DNA of 64,000 nucleotides from Byssothecium circinans (Eukaryota > Ascomycota > Dothideomycetes > Pleosporales > Massarinaceae). The stretch's first letter is position 1. Each line of letters begins with the position of its first letter. Positions 48,945 to 59,430 of the stretch are shown piece after piece. Location: contig ML977039.1 of assembly GCA_010015675.1 (NCBI GenBank), positions 151,498-215,497 on the forward strand. Direction: 5' to 3'. The notes beneath the pieces were generated by a model. The model made no database searches and had not been told where the DNA came from. It saw only the letters and a list, made by a program, of their open reading frames with translations. A program made the position numbers and the translations under genes.

Positions 48945-50810
48945 GATAGTAGAAGGTAGGGGCACGGAGGTCAAACAGTGCCCATCCATGGCCATGGCTA
49001 TGGGAGTCTTGCACGCATATACTGCCAGTCAACGGCATGGCAGAACTTGGATCGGGAAGGAGCCACGGCCGTTGTGCTTGCAGCTCACTTATAATTATAA
49101 TACGAAAATAAGACGTGTTCCCACATGTACGCACATGGAGAGAGACGTAGACACACTCTGGGAGTCTGGGAGCACAGAAACGTCGCGCGACCTCAAACCG
49201 CACAGCAGGTAGCTACCCGGCCGCGAAGAGGAGCGACGTGCATGGCCGTCTGACACTGGCTGAAATCCACTTGCCTCCGAGGAGGAGGCTTGCAGTCCAA
49301 CATGCAGCAGGGCGATGAGATGGAGCGGCGGATGAATGCTCGCTGTCTTGTCCAAACACCCGCCGCCAGCTCGCAACGGGCCGATCTCCGCAGTCGCAGG
49401 TCAACAACTCAGGCTCACGAGGAGCGCCAAGGACATTCGTGTTCACGCATTTGAGGGTTGGAGCGAGCACTGAGGCAGCGGAGGCGAGCGCGGAGTCTCT
49501 AATGTCAACGGCTTGGAGGCGAGGCGCATTTCCGGCTCACGTGCCGTGCGATGACTGCGGGCGCCAACTGGCTGCAGCTCGATCCAAGGTTGGAGACTTG
49601 GAGACGGCTTCCAGCGGCCTGGAGTCGCCGAAGGCAGGGAGCTCCCCGTCTGGATTCGTGTCGTTTGATGCCGTCACGGCTATTAGCCTTCACGTGCGCG
49701 CAAGCATTCATCGTTCGAGCGTTCATGTACTCCATACTGGCATGCAGCATGTGCTGTGGACAGCACCGGACGTGCTGGAGGACTCGCGACGGCGGGACGT
49801 CTTCCGCGCACGACGGCCGTTTGGCCCAGGTGAAATAATGCACGATGCCGCTGGAAGTGTTCTGCCTGCCGCGGCCTCTTGAGCAGCGGCGGAACAGGTA
49901 GGCACTGAGGCGAGCCGGGCATGGTGTTGGATGATTGGCCGCGGGGCCGTTGCGAGAGTCAGACGGGCGCTTTCACGCTTCCAACGGGGAGCATCGAGAG
50001 GAGGAGAGGGCGCGGAGGGAGAGGGGGAGTGGGAGACGAGGGCGGCGGAGACGTAGAAACAACCTCAAATGAGAGGTGGGCGTGAGAAACAAGACTGAAG
50101 CCGGGCTCTGGGTGAGTAGTGCAGGACGGCCGGTGTTTTCATCGTGTATCTGTACCTACACGGGCAATGCCATCACTGATGGACACGGCCGGGGCCTTGC
50201 ATCCTGGCCCGTCGGTCGACCCGCCCAGCCAGCGCTCAGTCAAAACTCAGTCGTCCCAGCTGCTTCGAGCCGAGTCGTTGCTTTTGCGCCCACAGTGCAC
50301 ACCACCTGTGACTTCTGCCTCTGCCACCCGCCTCTACGGAGTACTGTACCTCCACCTCCACCTCCGCCTCTACCTCTACCTCTGCTGCTGCCCTTCACCT
50401 CACCCATCCACCCACACTCACCCCAGCCACGCCCGCACGCCCACCCCCACTCGGATCCCGCGCGGATGCGACGCTGGCGATAGCTGTAGTGTAGACAGTA
50501 ATAGCCTTCACGTGGAAACACGAGCCATCCCCTGACAGCAGCGCCTTACACGGTACGCCGTCGCTCGTCAGTCGTCGCAGTTCTTGCTGCACCCTCTGGC
50601 CCTCTGCATCGCATCTCAGCGGCTCTCCATACTCTCCATACTCTCTCTGCCCAGCGCTGCGCCGGTGCCACCTTTTCGCCGCCCGCCTGCTGCCTCGTTG
50701 TCGCTGTCGCAGTCGTTGTCGTCGCTGTCGCTGTCGCTGTCCTGTTGCACCCGAAACGACGCCCGCCAGCCGCCGTGTGCAACACCCAACGCAAGCTCCA
50801 TCCAGCCAGC

Positions 50811-50837
50811 CCATCCCATCCCATCCCATCCCATCCC
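50811..50837. repeat. CCATC pentanucleotide array
   Basis: About five or six perfect copies of CCATC on the plus strand, in the probable ras promoter. Confidence 0.75.
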
Positions 50838-51068
50838 CGCCCGCCTCGCAGCCCAGCGTAGATCCATCGCAGGCTGCAGCTGCCCGCGAAACGCAGCGTG
50901 CCTGTCCGTCTCGACACGTTCGGCCGCACGACACGACATCTCATCTGGACCGGCCACCCGCCCAGCATCCGGCATTTCCAGCGGGCTCAAGCGCTGTCGC
51001 TGTCGCTGTCGCTGTGTAATTCCCAAGTCAAGTAGAGCAAGCAGGCCCGCCGTAACTTGACCTGAAGC

Positions 51069-51094
51069 TGTCCTGTCCTGTCCTGTCCTGTCCT
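51069..51094. repeat. TGTCC pentanucleotide array
   Basis: About five perfect copies of TGTCC within a C/T-rich tract, about 165 bp upstream of the ras start codon. Confidence 0.75.
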
Positions 51095-51255
51095 GAACCT
51101 GCCCGTCAACTGCTCCTGCTCCCTCGTCCTCCGCTCCTGCTCCTGCTTGTCCGCTCCTGCCAGCCCGCCCTCCGTACCTGCCTCTGCTGCTCGCCCACTG
51201 CCTCTCGCGCCTCCCTCCCCACTCCCCTCTCTGCGGCCGCCCCTGCCAGTGCACC

Positions 51256-52042
51256 ATGGCGGGCAAGCAAACGCTGTACAAGCTGGTGGTGCTGGGCGAC
51301 GGCGGCGTGGGCAAGACGGCGCTCACCATTCAGGTATCCTCCCCCATATCCACTCCACCCACTCCGCGACTGCGTACTGATGCTGATGGAAAAGCTCTGC
51401 CTCAACCACTTCGTCGAGACGTACGACCCCACCATCGAGGACTCGTACCGCAAACAGGTACAGATCGACGGCCAGTCATGCATGCTTGAAGTGCTTGACA
51501 CGGCCGGCCAGGAGGAGTACATTGCACTGCGCGACCAATGGATCCGCGACGGCGAGGGCTTCGTGCTCGTCTACAGCATCTCGTCGCGCTCGTCCTTTAC
51601 GCGCATCGAGCGCTTCCACAACCAGATCCAGCGCGTCAAGGAGACGTCGCTGTCGGGCTCACCCACCTACCCCGGCTCGCCGCTCACGGCCACGGCCATG
51701 GGCCCCGGCTTTGGCCCTGCCCCCGTCATGCTTGTCGGCAACAAGTGCGACCGCGTGACGGAGCGCGAGGTGTCGACCCAGGAGGGCAGCGCCCTGGCCA
51801 AGAAGCTCGGCTGCGCCTTCGTCGAGGCCTCGGCCAAGAACTGTGTCAACGTCGAAAAGGCCTTCTTCGAGGTCGTGCGTCAGCTGCGCAGCCAGCGCAT
51901 GGGTGGCCGCGAGCCCAAGCGCGTCAACCAGCACCGCCCTCGCCCCCGGCCGCAGGACAATGCCAACGGCGAACGGCCGCGCCCCCACCGCATCCGCAAC
52001 GACCGCCCCGGCAGAGACAAGCCCAAGTGCGTTATCCTGTGA
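51256..52042 (+). CDS. ras2: Ras small GTPase, fungal Ras2/RasB type
   Basis: Two exons, 51256-51333 and 51395-52042, with a 61-bp intron (GTATCC donor, AAAG acceptor) after the P-loop; the product is 241 residues. G-box motifs: GDGGVGKT (14-21), switch I DPTIEDSYR, DTAGQEEY with the catalytic Gln, NKCD and EASAK. Between NQIQRVKET and VMLVGNKCD there is a 26-residue Gly/Pro/Ser-rich insert (about residues 110-135), a known kind of insert in filamentous-fungal RasB. The C-terminus is Arg/Pro-rich and ends CVIL, a CaaX box whose Leu favours geranylgeranylation. Ras2/RasB controls polarity, morphogenesis and MAPK signalling. No activating substitution is present in the P-loop. Confidence 0.95.
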
Positions 52043-52550
52043 TGGCATTGCCCTGACTTTCTTCCCTTTACCTTACGACTGACGACGCACGCCCTCGTCC
52101 CGTTCCACCCTTACCTTACGACTTTGCGCGTCCCATCATGAAGCGATAGAACCCAGTCATCAGGCGTCGGCATGGAGCGGCGTTTCTACGAGTGCCTTGG
52201 AGCATTTCGTCTCGGAGTTTGGAGTCTTTGAATCATCCGCAAGCCTTGTCTTGCACGGCCATTGCCTAACAGCTTGCACACAAAAGCATAGGATCATTAC
52301 TCTCTTCTTCTGCAATTGTGCCACGCTTTCTGCATTCTCTTTCCACTGCCGTGGAGAATTGGTACATGTTACTTTCTGCTTGGATCGAGGGGATACCCGT
52401 CTTAACATGTCCACATAGTGCGCATTTATGAAAAGGAACTAGATTGACGCTCACGCTTCTCTTTATCCTGTGATACTTTATCGGTTCCCTTTCTACCACT
52501 AAACGGAGATACGCCATCTTTAGCTTTTAGCTTCAGCTCAAGCAAGGGCT
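52043..52550. other. ras 3' flank up to the AT-rich boundary
   Basis: About 500 bp of ordinary composition containing the 3' flank of ras. No gene is recognised. The transition to the AT-rich tract occurs over a few dozen bases around 52,540-52,580. Confidence 0.5.
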
Positions 52551-52581
52551 GTAAGCTAGAATTTTAGTACTAATAGGTATA

Positions 52582-52708
52582 ACGTAAAGCACCACCGAAG
52601 CGGCCACACCACCAAAGCGGCCACTTTTTGCTTAGCGGAAAATCAAAGATTCAACCTTTAATAACAATTTAAATATTAGAGCTATTAAGCTGAAATTTTA
52701 AATACAGA
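52582..52708 (+). mobile_element. Fold-back element, left arm only
   Basis: After a TA (52580-52581) the end ACGTAAAGCACCACCGAA starts, followed by a second copy of the CACCA motif and the arm sequence (AAATCAAAGATTCAACC, TTAATAACAATTTAAAT, GCTGAAATTTTAAATACAG) that matches the left arm of the complete 55871-56958 element. It is cut at 52709 by another transposon end. About 25 bp before it (52553-52579), AATTTTAGTACTAATAGG matches the inside of the same family, so an older copy was the insertion target. Confidence 0.7.
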
Positions 52709-52710
52709 TA

Positions 52711-52777
52711 ACGTATTCTACTACTAAGTGCGCTAAACTACTAAGTGCGCTAGTTTTCCTTAGTAACACTAATACTA
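52711..52777 (-). mobile_element. Terminal fragment of a Fot1-like element (GCGC terminus variant)
   Basis: Starts after TA with ACGTATTCTACTACTAAG and carries two copies of an ACTACTAAGTGCGC motif, then CTTAGTAACACTAATAC. The inner sequence is the same type as the transposase-3' end of the complete copies, here in reverse orientation. It is interrupted by the 52778 element; about 8 bases beyond that element (55691-55698) may continue it. Confidence 0.55.
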
Positions 52778-55688
52778 ATGTAAAGCACTACTAAGACGGC
52801 CACACTACTAAGATGGCTACTTTTCCTTAGCAATACTAACTTACTTAACTGCATCATCATTATTGTCTGTATTATTATCTAAAAATATATACTAAGTACT
52901 AGCCTCTAACTTAGAAGAACCCTCTTTATTAGCTTAATAAGTTCTTATGTTATGCTTAGTCTTGCCGCAGTTGCTACAGCGCTAAATACTTAGTTATTGT
53001 AGTTGTTATACCTTACTTTTACTTTTTACCTTTATCCTTTTATAGTTTTAAACTATTCCTAATAGTTTAGAACTAACCTAGTCTACTATAGAACTAAACT
53101 CTATAGTACTACCCTTTTAAAGGTACTTATATTTACGTATTTTATACTTAGTTACTACTGCAAGTTGCTGTTTAAGCTCTTTAATACGCGACTTTATAAG
53201 TATAGTATTATGCAGCACTAACTTAGTACCTTTAATAAGCTATAAAAGCCTATCTTACGCTATTTGTAGTAACTAAGTAATAGAATTACGTATAAACTTT
53301 AACTATAAGCTAAATTTATGTATATTACTTAGAGTCTTTAATAGCTATAGCGTCTCTAATAGTAGGAGTCCTTGTAAGGTATATATATATATATTAAAGT
53401 AATTAAGTACTACTTACGCGTTTAGAGGGACTAGCCCTATTACTTTAAAGGCCTTTTAATAGTTCTAAACTATAAATACGCTTAAAAATATATCTTTAAA
53501 AGCTAGTAAGAACGCTTCCTTATTAATATAAAAAATATGCTATTACGCTAAGCCCTAAATAATTTTAGAGTACTTACGCTTAAGCAGCAAGAATAATATT
53601 ATATTAAGTAGCTAGAGGATATATAATGAGTACAGTAGTATATAGAGCGTAAGAATCTTATTATCTTAATAATAATTCTTAAAATTTTAATTTAAGTAGC
53701 TTTCGTAGCTATCTAAAATCAGCAACTAATAGACGCTAATAGTTCTTGCTTTTATATACGCGTTAAAGTGCTTTAACTATATAAGACTAAGCTTATTAGT
53801 TATTTATCTATTCTTTAAGACTAAAAGCTTTTAATTGCGTAGTATATTAGCTTCCTAGTACTACAAAGAAATATAAACATATCTTTTGTATATAATAAAT
53901 AACGTATTCCACCACCGAACCGCCTAAAAATGCTTGGCGAGGAATATCAACTAGTATTATCTTAATAACAAAGCTAAACCTTAATATTTTCTTTTAAAAT
54001 TTTAAACCTAGATAGATATATATATAATCTAATAGGTATTATATCTTTATAGCTATAGCTTACGTAATACAGTAGTTATTAGTAAGGGAAGAAATCTTAG
54101 GTAAAACCTACCTTTTACTATAGATTAATAGCTAAACGTTAGTAATATACTATATAACTTTTAGGACTTACTTATTAGTTTATTAGTTAATAGCTATTAA
54201 GTTATTATAGCGTGCAGCCTAGGTTTAATGCTATAATAGTAAGTGTAAGGTAAGGGGTAAGAAAAATTAGAAAACCTTTTAAATAAAGTTATATATATTA
54301 GATATCTCTACTCTCTTCTTACGAGGAAGGTAAACTATACTAAATAAAGCTATATATAAGTTTAAAGTAAGCAAATACCTCTAATACTAAAAGATCTAGC
54401 TTAGGAAGTATAGATTTTTAGGGTTCTAACACTGCCTTATAATATAGCTTATATAAGCTATTTTTTTATAGCTAACTATTTATAGTACTACTATATATAT
54501 ATATAAAGTTTATTAAAAGAATAGAAGTAAGAATATCTAGCTAGATAAAATATTTAATTATATTTTTCTAATTTTAGGAATCTCTACCTTCCCTACGCTA
54601 ATTCTCTAATAGGTCTAGGCTGCACGCTATAATTTTAGTGCTAATAGGTGTATTATATATATATAAAATAGCTCTAAAGTTATTATAGTTTATTTAGCTT
54701 GTTTATTAGGTGTTGTAGGGTATAAAGCTTAAGCGACCCTAGTATAATCTACCCTTATCTAGCTTAGTAAGATATTAGAAATCCTAGAATATTTTTTAAA
54801 TCCTTTTAGATCTATATTATATATATCTGTATTTAAAATTTCAGCTTAATAGCTCTTATATTAAAATAGTTATTAACGATACAAAAGGTAGGAAATGCCA
54901 AGCAAATTTTGGGCGGTTCGGTGGATTGGGCGGTTCGGTAGTGGAATACGTTAGCAAGATAAATGTACTATTTAAATATATACTCTAGATGTCTATTACT
55001 TACTCCTTATTACCTAGCTAAAATATTATAGGCTTTTCTTGCTTCTTTAAGCTAGTAACTACTTTTATAGAGCTAATAATACCTATCTAAAAGCTAGTCT
55101 TATTAAAGTTATATATATTATTATTATATATACTATACTTAGCTTTAGTATCTTTTATAAGCTTAAACTACGCGCTAACTACTTTAGGATCTTCTTATAG
55201 TGCCCTTTAATAGTTCGTTAAATAGTATTAAACTATTTATAACTATTCTAAATAGTTCATAAACTATTTTGCTTAGTTAAGGCCTACTAGCTTACTACCC
55301 TGCTTACGTAGTAGTTTATTCGCTATATCTAATACTTCGCCTAACGTAGGCGCAAATCCTCGCGAATTAAAGTTAAGGATATATTTAAGAAGCGTGTCCT
55401 CTTTAGTTAAAGATAGTTTTAAACAGTTTAGTACTATTATTAGGCGAAAGGTAATTCTATTAAGGTAGTTAGAGAGGCTCTAATAGTAGACATTAAAAGC
55501 TGCTATAGCGCATTAGAGGCTTATAAATTAGCCTAAATAGTAAGCTTAAAGAGCAAGCTTAATGCTACCTTCTTATTAAATAAGTATCGCGTTTAATTAT
55601 TAAGGCATTTTATAATAAGTATAGTATTAGTATTGCTAAGGAAAAGTAGCTATCTTAGTAGTATAGTTGTCTTAGTAGTGCTTTATAT
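52778..55688 (-). mobile_element. Fot1/pogo-type DNA transposon, interrupted by a 1050-bp insert
   Basis: Flanked by TA (52776-52777 and 55689-55690). Left terminus ATGTAAAGCACTACTAAG, right terminus its inverted counterpart ending CTTTATAT; both are RIP-altered forms of ACGTAAAG. Each terminus has two copies of a CACTACTAAGAnGGC motif. A separate element (53902-54951) sits inside at a TA; without it and one TA copy the transposon is 1859 bp, matching the other copies. The transposase remnant runs on the minus strand relative to the window (compare the inverted copy 61713-63562) and is destroyed by stops. Confidence 0.8.
53902..54951 (+). mobile_element. Fold-back family element with unequal arms
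   Basis: 1050 bp, flanked by TA on both sides (53900-53901, 54952-53). Left end ACGTATTCCACCACCGAACC, right end its inverse (reverse complement ACGTATTCCACTACCGAACC), with a second CCACCGAACCGCCC copy on the right only. It interrupts the Fot1-like copy exactly at a TA that is intact in the copy at 59431-61283. Inside are inverted GTGCAGCCTAG / CTAGGCTGCAC blocks (about 54211 and 54613). The left arm beyond about 40 bp differs from the right arm, unlike the 55871 element. No coding capacity. Confidence 0.8.
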
Positions 55689-55699
55689 TATACTTATTA

Positions 55700-55868
55700 A
55701 TATAAAGCACTACTAAACCATGTACACTACTAAACTGCGTAGAAATGCTTAGCAAGGAACATCAACTAGTATTATCTTAATAACAAAGCTAAGTCTTAAT
55801 ATTTTCTTTTAAAATTTTAAACCTAGATAGATATATATATAAACTAATAGCTATTAAAATTTTATAGC
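55700..55868 (+). mobile_element. Fold-back family element, left arm fragment
   Basis: After a TA (55698-55699) it begins ATATAAAGCACTACTAAACC and continues with TCAACTAGTATTATCTTAAT and the AACCTAGATAGATATAT stretch, collinear with the left arm of the 53902 element. It is cut after about 169 bp by the insertion of the 55871 element. Non-coding. Confidence 0.65.
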
Positions 55869-55870
55869 TA

Positions 55871-56958
55871 ACGTAAAGCACCATCGAACCGCGCACACCA
55901 TCGAACTGCGCAGAAATGCTTGGCGGAAAATCAAATATTCAACCCTTAATAACAATTTAAATAATATAGCTATTAAGCTGAAATTTTAAATACAGCTATA
56001 TATAATATAGATCTAAAAGGTTATAAAAGAATATTCTAGAATTTCTAATATATTAGTAAGGTATATAAGTATAGAGAATAGTAGGGTCGCTTAAGCTTTA
56101 TACCCTACAACACCTAATAAACTAGCTTAATAAATTATAATAACTTTAGAGCTAGTTTATATCTATATAATACACCTATTAGCACTAAAATTATAGCGTG
56201 CAGCCTAGATTTAATGCTATTATAGTAGGTAGAAGGTAGGGGGTGTAAGAAATTAGAAAACTTTCTAAATAAAGTTATATATATTAGATATCTCTACTTT
56301 CTTCTTAGGAGGAGGATAGTATATACTAAATAAAGCTATATAAAAAGTTTAAAGTAAATACCTCTAAAACTAAAAGATCTAGCTTAGGAAGTATAGGTTT
56401 TTAAAAAATTTAGATACTACCTTATTATAAAGCTTATATAAGCTAATTTCTAGTAGCTAACTATTTATATAACTTCTATATATATATATATAATGTATAT
56501 CTATAGATAAAAAGTAAGAATATCTAGCTATATAAAATTTATAATTATGTTTTTCTAATTTTAGGTATCTCTACCTTCCCTACGCTAGTTCTCTAATAGG
56601 TCTAGGCTGAACGCTATAATTTTAGTACTAATAGGTATATTATATATATATATACTAGCTCTAAAGTTATTATAATTTATTAAGCTAGTTTATTAGGTGT
56701 TGTAGGGTATAGAGCTTAAGCGACCTAATATTCTCTATACTTATATAAATAGCTTACTAAGATATTAGAAATTCTAGAATATTTTTTATAACCTTTTAGA
56801 TCTATATTATATATAGCTGTATTTAAAATTTCAGCTTAATAGCTCTATTATTTAAATTGTTATTAAGGGTTAAATATTTAATTTTCCGCTAAGCATTTTT
56901 AGGCTATTTAATGGTTTAGGCTGTTTAATAGTTTAGGCTATTTAATAGTAGAATATGT
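55871..56958 (+). mobile_element. Complete fold-back element with long inverted arms
   Basis: 1088 bp, flanked by TA (55869-55870, 56959-56960). Starts ACGTAAAGCACCATCGAACC and ends in the RIP-altered inverse GAATATGT. The left ~335 bp (55871 to about 56204, through GCGTGCAGCCTAG) are matched in inverted order by the right ~360 bp (about 56600-56958, from CTAGGCTGAACGCTATAAT), leaving a unique core of about 400 bp. Nothing in it looks like a transposase. It is best read as a non-autonomous, hairpin-capable element mobilised in trans. Confidence 0.75.
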
Positions 56959-56960
56959 TA

Positions 56961-58448
56961 TATATTTTTTACTTAGTTACTACTACAAGTTACTTTTTAA
57001 GCTCTTTAATACGCGCCTTTATAAGCACGCTATCTTGCAGCACTAACTTAGCGCCTTTAATAAGCTGTAAAAGCCTACTACGCGCTATTTATAGTAACTA
57101 AGTAATGGAATTTTATATAAGCCTTAACTATAAGCTAAATTTGCGTATATTACTTAGAGTTCTTAATTACTATAGCGTCTTTAGTAGTAGGGGTCCTAGT
57201 AGGGTATATATACGTATATTAAAGTAATTAAGTACTACCTGCGCGTTTAAAGGGACTAGCCTTATTACCTTAAAGGCCTTTTAATAGTTCTAAACTATAA
57301 ATACACTTAGAAACGTATCTTTAAAGGCTAGTAAGAACACTTCCTTATTAATATAAAAAATATATTAGCGCGCTAAGTTCTAAATAGTCTTAGAGTACTT
57401 GCTCTTAAGTAGTAAGAATAACACTATATTAAGCGGCTAAAAGATGTGTAATAAGTACGTAGGTATATAAAGCGTAATAATCTTATTATCCTTATCATAA
57501 TCCTTAAAATCCTAATTTAGGTGGCTTTTATAGCTATCTAAAATTAGTAACTAATAGACGCTAATAGTTCTTACCTTTATATACTTATTAAAGTACTTTA
57601 ACTACGTAAGACTAAGTATATTAGTTATCTATCTATTCTCTAAGACTAAGAGCTTTTAATTACGTAGTATATTAGCTTCCTAATACTATAATAAGATATA
57701 GACGCGTCCTTTATATATAGTAAATAGTAGGGTAAAAGTACTATTTAAATATATACTTTAGATTTCTATTACTTACTCTTTATTGCCTAGCTAAATAATA
57801 GTAGGCCTTACTTGCCTCTCTAAGCTAGTAACTACTTTTATAGAGCTAATAATACCTATCTAAAAGCTAGTCTTATTAAAGTTATAGATATTATTATTAC
57901 ATATATTATACTTAATTTTAGTATCCTTTATAAGCTTAAACTACGTGCCAACTATCTTAGGATCTTTCTATAGAGCCCTCTAATAGTCCTTTATATAGTT
58001 CTAGATAGTTTATAACTATTCTTAATAGTTTATAAACTATTTTACCTAGTTCTTGCCTACCCTTTCTTTACCTTGCTTAGCTAGTAGTTTATTTACTATA
58101 TCTAACACTTCGCCTAGTATAGTCGCGAATCCTCGCAAATTAAGGTTAAGGATATATTAGATAATCATCTCCTTTTTAGTTAGGGATAGTTTTAAATAGT
58201 TTAAAACTATTAGTAGTTTAAAAGTAATTCTATTAATATATTAAGAGAGAGTCTAATAGCGAACGTTAAAAGCCTTAGCAGTATATTAGAGGCTTTAAAA
58301 TTAGCCTAAATAGTAAGCTTAAAGGGTAAGCTTAATTCTCCATTCTTATTAAATAAGTATCGCGTTATTTAGTTAAGGTATTTGTAATAAGTATAGTATT
58401 AGTATTGCTAAGGAAAACTAGCGCGCTTAATAGAGGAATATATTACGT
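56961..58448 (-). mobile_element. Truncated Fot1/pogo-type transposon
   Basis: About 1.49 kb collinear with positions about 53139 onward of the 52778 copy (ACTTAGTTACTACTACAAG, GTCCTAGTAGGGTATATAT, AAGGGACTAGCCTTATTACC and the downstream half), ending in ATTGCTAAGGAAAACTAGCGCGC and a degraded terminus near 58448. The first ~360 bp of the element are missing on the left, where the 55871 fold-back element abuts. The terminus carries the same GCGC variant as the fragment at 52711-52777. Heavily RIP-mutated, no open frame. Confidence 0.7.
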
Positions 58449-59428
58449 CTAAGTTTAATATATCTAGGTAAAAGTAATAAAAATAATAAAAGAGTATTAA
58501 ATAAAAAATTTAAAACGCTAATAACTATTTAACTATAATAGCTAGAGCTTAGCTTTTTTTTTCTATTAATAGGCCTTAAAAAGTACTATATTTTATATAC
58601 TAGGCTTCTATCTGAAGCATCTCTAAATAGCCCTTAAATAATCTCTGAAGGCTACCTTACCTACTTAGCGTTATAGCTACGTGTTAACTACATGCTAGAG
58701 GCTAACGCTAGATTAGCAACGTTAGTAATGTTAGAAATGTTATAGGCTTATTATAGCGCCCTACTAGGCTAGCTAGCACTTATAGCAAACCTTAAAATTT
58801 TCCTAATATAGTAAGATTATTTTCTTAAAGCCTTTTAAGATCTAAATGCTCTTATTAAGCGCTAGTTTAATATAGCACCTTAATTTCTCTATCTTAATAA
58901 TAAATAGAGCTATAGCTTTTAAGCTTTAGATAACTCCCTAGTATCCTACGCTAAATTAAAAGAAATTTAACTAAAGCTTTAGTCTCTTAATACTCCTACT
59001 TAATTAGATTATACTAAATACTTAGGTAAGTCCTTTATTAAATATATTTAGTTACTTAAAACTACTTTAGTACTTTCTTTTTTTCTTATTAGAGAAATAT
59101 ACTCTTATACTAGGTATATACTTAATTAGATAATAGTTAAATCTTTTTTAATAGCTCCTTTCTCTCTTTTATTTTTATATATATAGTTATTACATCTATA
59201 CTCTTTATAAGTATATTAAATATAAAGATAAGCTTTCTTTTTAAGCCCTTATTAGCTACCTTATTAGTATTAACTTTTAAAATATCTATTAAGTATAGCT
59301 ACCTAGAGTAAACTCTTTTAGCTATTAAAGTAAAGTTATATATACTTATAATATTACCTTTAATAAATTACTCTTTTATAGCTCTTATAATAGTAAGATA
59401 CTTAAGGGAATAGTATTAAAAGATATTA
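58449..59428. other. RIP-degraded sequence of unknown origin
   Basis: About 980 bp of AT-rich sequence that matches neither the Fot1-like nor the fold-back family. Together with 61286-61710 and 63565-63733 it forms the older sequence into which the transposons inserted. It has some remaining structure (for example GCCCTACTAGGCTAGCTAGCA) and could be an old retrotransposon, but no motif could be read with confidence. Confidence 0.45.
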
Positions 59429-59430
59429 TA

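Larger units (their letters stand above)
48945..51255. other. Long region upstream of ras with simple repeats
   Basis: 2.3 kb without a supported gene. Several GC-rich frames are open on both strands (for example 49439-49882) but overlap each other and match no family. Simple repeats lie at about 50696-50742 (GTCGCT), 50811-50837 (CCATC), 50993-51015 (GCTGTC) and 51069-51094 (TGTCC). The last 700 bp are C/T-rich on the plus strand, typical of a fungal promoter and leader of a highly expressed gene. Confidence 0.4.

Noticed and set aside
49439..49882. 147-residue open frame upstream of ras
   Set aside because: Overlaps frames of similar length on the other strand in GC-rich DNA, with no recognisable motif or intron.
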